A stretch of 64,000 bases of DNA from Bacteriovorax sp. (lineage in GTDB: Bacteria; Bdellovibrionota; Bacteriovoracia; Bacteriovoracales; Bacteriovoracaceae): assembly GCA_028710485.1 (NCBI GenBank), contig JAQTTZ010000010.1:1-64000 (forward strand). Reading direction: 5' to 3'. The translations under genes were made by a program, and so were the position numbers. The notes beneath the pieces were generated by a model that saw nothing but the letters and a program-made list of their open reading frames with translations, did no database searches and was not told the origin of the DNA. The first letter of the stretch is position 1. Every line of letters begins with the position of its first letter. This document shows positions 60,110 to 64,000 of this stretch, piece after piece.

Positions 60110-60928
60110 ATGAAAGGGACACGTCTTATAATTTTGATCTTATCGATTCTTCTATTAACAATTAGTAGTGGGCTCTTATTTTATAAGAACCTATTTCTTC
60201 TTGAATCCCCCACCACTGGCGGCAAAGTTGATTTTGAAGAACTTCGCTATACCGATCTGCAGATTAATGCGTCAGCGGCAATGCTGAGAAAAAATTTAAG
60301 TGCCGATTCAACGCTGCTGGAATCGGAAGTCTCGCGCATTAAAGAATTAATGAATATTGTAACTGATGTTAACAAAAGTACTCCGGAACTCAGTAACTCA
60401 ATCACAAAAATCCGTTTGTATTTTGATAAAAAAATAAGAGATTTGGATAATTTTCAAACGGGACTGATCGAATTAAAAAAAGCCGTAGACGCTCTCAATC
60501 CCGCCTATAATGAATTAAATCGAAACAAAATAAAATTCTCGCTAGATAATAGAGATTTTTACCGCGAGTGTGTAGTGGACGCACTTTTCTATATTTCGCT
60601 ATCCAATAAGGATAATGAAGCCCGTCTTAGTGAAGATAAAAAAATTCTTGGCCAAATCCTAAGTTTTGCCAAAGCACCAAATCCTTATATTCAAAAGTTT
60701 AGCGTTTATATCGATATCATTTTAAAGCGAACCAAAGAGATTGACCACTTGACTGAAAATTTTAATAAAGACATTTCAATAAATAATGAATTGATGATTG
60801 TTGGTAAATACTATAAGGAATCTCAAGATGCGAAGGTTCATGATGGAGAAGTTTTTCTTTCCATGATTTTTGGCGCTATCGTCCTGTACTTAATTGCAGT
60901 GGTAGTCATTTTGAGAAAACTTACTTAG
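60110..60928 (+). CDS. two-TM protein with all-helical extracytoplasmic domain (DAHL-like sensor module, tentative)
   Basis: N-terminal TM, ~210 aa helical region, C-terminal TM then stop (VVVILRKLT). Confidence 0.5.
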   Translation: MKGTRLIILILSILLLTISSGLLFYKNLFLLESPTTGGKVDFEELRYTDLQINASAAMLRKNLSADSTLLESEVSRIKELMNIVTDVNKSTPELSNSITKIRLYFDKKIRDLDNFQTGLIELKKAVDALNPAYNELNRNKIKFSLDNRDFYRECVVDALFYISLSNKDNEARLSEDKKILGQILSFAKAPNPYIQKFSVYIDIILKRTKEIDHLTENFNKDISINNELMIVGKYYKESQDAKVHDGEVFLSMIFGAIVLYLIAVVVILRKLT

Positions 60929-61722
60929 GACTGACGAGAATAGGCCGCAACCACTTTTTCATCAAAATAATTTGCACTCATCCCCGCATCCACCAAGACA
61001 CCACTTGCATTGATCCCACTAGAGCGCTGACTCAAGAGAAAGGCCACGGTATTGGCAACTTCAGATGTCTCGAGGGCCTGTCTTCTCATAGTAAGTTGTT
61101 CAGCATAGAGATAATTTTCAATATAACCCGGAATTCCCGCTGAAGCCGAAGTCTTTAATGGACCCGCGCAAACAGCATTAAAACGAACCGAGCTGATGCT
61201 TGAAAAAGATTTGGCAAGGAATGCAATAGTAGCGTCCAGAGAGGCCTTAATAGGTCCCATATAGCCGTAATTGGTGGCGCGAGTACTGGAGATAGAAATG
61301 GTAACCACTGAAGCATGAGGGTCTAGGATATCTTTAATAGCATTTGAGATGGCGATTAATGAGAAAGTTGAGATAGTAGAAGCTTGAAGATAATCTTGTA
61401 GTTTTGTTTCATGAAATGGTTTCATGCCTTCTGAGTAGTTGGCAAAGGCAATCGAGTGTAAAAAACCGTGTAGCTTTACTCCATCAGTTTTGAGCTGTTC
61501 ACCAAACACTTTAATAGCTGCTTCATTTTCTACGTTTAGCAGATAAATCTTTTTTTCTGGAAAAAGTTTTTCAACTCTCTCTTTAATTTCTGCATTTTGA
61601 ACTGTGAAAATTAAATCGGCCCCGTTTTCTTGTAAGATTTTTGCGGAAAAATAGGCGACAGATTTTTTATTGGCCACACCAGTAATCAAAAACGTTTTAT
61701 TTTCTAAATCAAGAAAGCTCAT
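60925..61722 (-). CDS. fabI: enoyl-ACP reductase FabI-like (SDR)
   Basis: FLITGVANKKSVAYFSAKILQENGADL, HSIAFANYSEGMKPF, TNYGYMGPIKASLDATI, NAVCAGPLKTSASAGI. Confidence 0.85.
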   Translation of the reverse strand: MSFLDLENKTFLITGVANKKSVAYFSAKILQENGADLIFTVQNAEIKERVEKLFPEKKIYLLNVENEAAIKVFGEQLKTDGVKLHGFLHSIAFANYSEGMKPFHETKLQDYLQASTISTFSLIAISNAIKDILDPHASVVTISISSTRATNYGYMGPIKASLDATIAFLAKSFSSISSVRFNAVCAGPLKTSASAGIPGYIENYLYAEQLTMRRQALETSEVANTVAFLLSQRSSGINASGVLVDAGMSANYFDEKVVAAYSRQS

Positions 61723-61742
61723 TTTTCAAATCCTCATAATTT

Positions 61743-62150
61743 TTAAATACTGGCGACTGCAAACTCGAGAACTAAAACGACTTTGCCATTAACTCTTGTT
61801 GTCCCTTTCATATAACTGGCATTTGAAAGGCTATCAACTAGCTCGACTTCCATTTCTAATGTTTCCCCGGGACGAACCATATTTTTGAATTTAGCATTTT
61901 GGACTCTGGTGACAACTCCTAATCCTCCGCCTGCTTTCTTGGCCATCAACGCCGCTCCCGATTGAAAAAGAGCTTCTTGTAAAAGAACTCCTGGCATGAT
62001 GGGGTTTCCGGGAAAATGACCTTTAAAAAAATCTTCTTCGCCAGTAAGGTGGAGAGATGTAGAGATCTTTTTTTCATCGAGATTAATAATCTTATCGACA
62101 AATAAAAATGGTGCTCGCTGAGGAATGAGATCTTTGATGTCTGGAAACAT
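61743..62150 (-). CDS. fabZ: 3-hydroxyacyl-ACP dehydratase FabZ
   Basis: IPQRAPFLFVDKI, FFKGHFPGNPIMPGVLLQEALFQ, FKNMVRPGETLEMEVEL. Confidence 0.93.
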   Translation of the reverse strand: MFPDIKDLIPQRAPFLFVDKIINLDEKKISTSLHLTGEEDFFKGHFPGNPIMPGVLLQEALFQSGAALMAKKAGGGLGVVTRVQNAKFKNMVRPGETLEMEVELVDSLSNASYMKGTTRVNGKVVLVLEFAVASI

Positions 62151-62152
62151 TT

Positions 62153-62890
62153 TTATAGGCCCCCTGAAATTTCAAGACTTGCTCCAGTGATATAGCTAGC
62201 TTCTTTACTTGCTAAAAATAAAACTGCAGCTGCCACTTCTTCAACTCGTCCGAAACGTTTCATCGGAACGTCTTTCATATACTCTTTACGTTGATCTTCC
62301 GGAAGATCTGCCAAAAGTTCTGTGTCGATAAATCCAGGACAAATATTATTGACAGTGATACCGCGCTTGGCGACTTCTTTGGAAAGGGACTTCGAAATAG
62401 CAATTTGTCCGGCCTTTGAAGCAGCGTAGTTGGCCTGCCCGGGAAGCCCCAAAGATCCACCAATGGAAGACATATTGACAATGCGACCGTAGCGATTTTT
62501 CATGAACTGCAGGACTGCATGTTTGCTCATTAAAAATGTTCCAGTGAGGTTGGTGCTGATGACATCATTCCACTCGATTAGAGACATCATGGCCGTTAGT
62601 TGGTCTTTTCTGATACCAGAATTATTGATCAGTATTTCTATTTTAGGATGTGCTGCTTCGACTTCAGCAAAAAATTTTATGATGGCGTCTTCATCTCTGA
62701 CATCGCATTTTTTGACGATAAGTTTTTCACCGTACTGAAGACAATCTTCTTTGAATTTCATGGCAGCTGCATCGTTTCCGGCGTAGATAGCAACGACAGT
62801 GGCACCTTCTTTCAAAAAAGCCTCTGCGATTCCTCTGCCAATTCCACGCGTTCCACCTGTAACTATCGCTGTTTGATTTTCAAACTTCAT
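62153..62890 (-). CDS. fabG: 3-oxoacyl-ACP reductase FabG
   Basis: AIVTGGTRGIGRGIAEAFLKEGA, ILINNSGIRKDQL, VNMSSIGGSLGLPGQANYAASKAGQIAISKSLSKEVAKRGITVN, ITGASLEISGG. Confidence 0.93.
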   Translation of the reverse strand: MKFENQTAIVTGGTRGIGRGIAEAFLKEGATVVAIYAGNDAAAMKFKEDCLQYGEKLIVKKCDVRDEDAIIKFFAEVEAAHPKIEILINNSGIRKDQLTAMMSLIEWNDVISTNLTGTFLMSKHAVLQFMKNRYGRIVNMSSIGGSLGLPGQANYAASKAGQIAISKSLSKEVAKRGITVNNICPGFIDTELLADLPEDQRKEYMKDVPMKRFGRVEEVAAAVLFLASKEASYITGASLEISGGL

Positions 62891-63078
62891 TTAATATAAT
62901 CCTGTCTATGGGGTAATCAGACGGAATTCTATAGGGAGAAATGGGGTTTGAGAAGATGGAATTGAGCCGTTGCAATGAGTTTGTTATGTGTCATTCGACT
63001 CCGGCGAGCGATACGTGTCCCTAAGGACACTGTCGATAGCATAATATAATTATTTAGGAATCAAATTGTCGTCTTTTA

Positions 63079-63337
63079 AAATCAAGCATCCTTTACCTAA
63101 TCGAGTAGTGGTGATTTTAAAGAAGATTTGTGTCAGAATTTAGAAGGTAAAAATTTACTGCAACAGAACTGAAATTAGTGAACCTCGGGAGGGTAATTAA
63201 AGATGTCACAAACTATGAAATTAGCATCGGAAACAAACCCAAAAAAGAGGTTCTGTTGCAATAACTATTTTGCCTTTTAGATTCCACAAATCTTGTTTGA
63301 AATCATTACAATCAATGAGGTAAAGGATGCTTGATTT
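63079..63337. repeat. long imperfect inverted repeat / foldback element (arms ~90 nt, loop ~80 nt)
   Basis: Left arm 63079-63169, right arm 63250-63337; terminal 20 bp perfect (aaatcaagcatcctttacct / aggtaaaggatgcttgattt), internal collinear blocks agatttgtg/cacaaatct and tgcaacagaac/gttctgttgca. Confidence 0.85.
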
Positions 63338-63419
63338 ACTACAAATTTACCAGTGATATACTTAAGAAAATGTCATTTCTTTAAAATATTTATTCGATTT
63401 ATTTCACAAAAGAGAAAAT

Positions 63420-64000
63420 ATGAACGACGACTTAATGATTAAAGAATTTAAGATTGAAGCTGCCGAAATGTTTGAAAGCGCGGAAGATGGACTGCTGAAT
63501 ATCGATAAAGGTTTAGATTTTATTTCAAATTACAATAGCATTTTCCGTTCATTTCACTCCTTGAAAGGAGCGGCCGGAATGTTTGGGATGGAAGAGCTTC
63601 AATTGCATATGCATAAATTAGAGTCTCTACTTGAGGCCCAAAAAAAATATGGAGTAATGAATAAAAATCAAATTGACTATTTTTTATATGGAATCGATGG
63701 GGCAAAATCGTTAATTGATGGCAACGCAACTAATTTTGTACATGTCGACTTAGAAAAGTTTAATATAGAAATTCCAGTTGCTAGTTTGATATCTCCAGAA
63801 ATTCCAAAAAATGCACCGATAAAAACTGAAAAAATTATTAGAAAGAATGGGGTTGTATTCATTGTTGATGATGAACCTGAACTGGTAGATATATTGAGCA
63901 GAATTATTGAACAAAATAATTATGTCGTATATAAATTTTATAATGGTGAAGAAGCAGTAAATTCTTTTGAAAAATACAAACCAGATATTATATTGTCAGA
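63420..64000 (+). CDS. HPt domain - response regulator receiver hybrid (truncated at window end)
   Basis: ATG at 63420; HPt motif FRSFHSLKGAAGMFGMEELQ; receiver start GVVFIVDDEPELVDILSRII...KPDIILS. Confidence 0.85.
   Translation, partial: MNDDLMIKEFKIEAAEMFESAEDGLLNIDKGLDFISNYNSIFRSFHSLKGAAGMFGMEELQLHMHKLESLLEAQKKYGVMNKNQIDYFLYGIDGAKSLIDGNATNFVHVDLEKFNIEIPVASLISPEIPKNAPIKTEKIIRKNGVVFIVDDEPELVDILSRIIEQNNYVVYKFYNGEEAVNSFEKYKPDIILS

Noticed and set aside
63079-63337. Foldback as a simple intrinsic terminator or a transposon with TIRs
   Set aside because: Far too long, lacks a U-tract, and the loop encodes no transposase; a non-autonomous element or structured RNA remains possible.

Overview
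The window is about 64 kb of AT-rich, gene-dense bacterial chromosome. I see no rRNA, tRNA, prophage, transposase or CRISPR array. Gene content suggests a Bdellovibrionota / Bacteriovorax-like predator relative, but this is inference only: no marker search was run. All product calls come from reading the supplied translations and recognising motifs. Left part: housekeeping genes (dut, pnp, rpsO, an RpoH-like sigma factor, secA, glpD, trxB), a PrkA / YhbH-DUF444 / SpoVR stress trio divergent from a PP2C phosphatase, and several lineage-type envelope proteins. Middle: a compact mevalonate operon (fni, HMG-CoA reductase, a GYDIA-type GHMP kinase, MvaD, mevalonate kinase), a DUF937-OmpA protein, a ZrgA-like protein, RlmL-like and U32 genes, and mdh. 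Right part holds the most interesting system: a tightly coupled cluster of regulator, FabF-like ketosynthase, ACP, CrtI/RetSat-like FAD oxidoreductase and complete OleA-OleB-OleC-OleD (head-to-head long-chain olefin / beta-lactone chemistry). A separate fabG-fabZ-fabI operon lies about 3 kb away. Together they could encode a dedicated acyl-chain assembly and (poly)unsaturation line feeding Ole condensation. Other highlights: a 259-bp imperfect foldback element at 63079-63337, an orphan bufferin-like (BufA2-type) Cys-rich peptide, a roughly 10-bp-phased TTTATC repeat at an XRE regulator promoter, and a repetitive R/G/P/Q-rich disordered protein.
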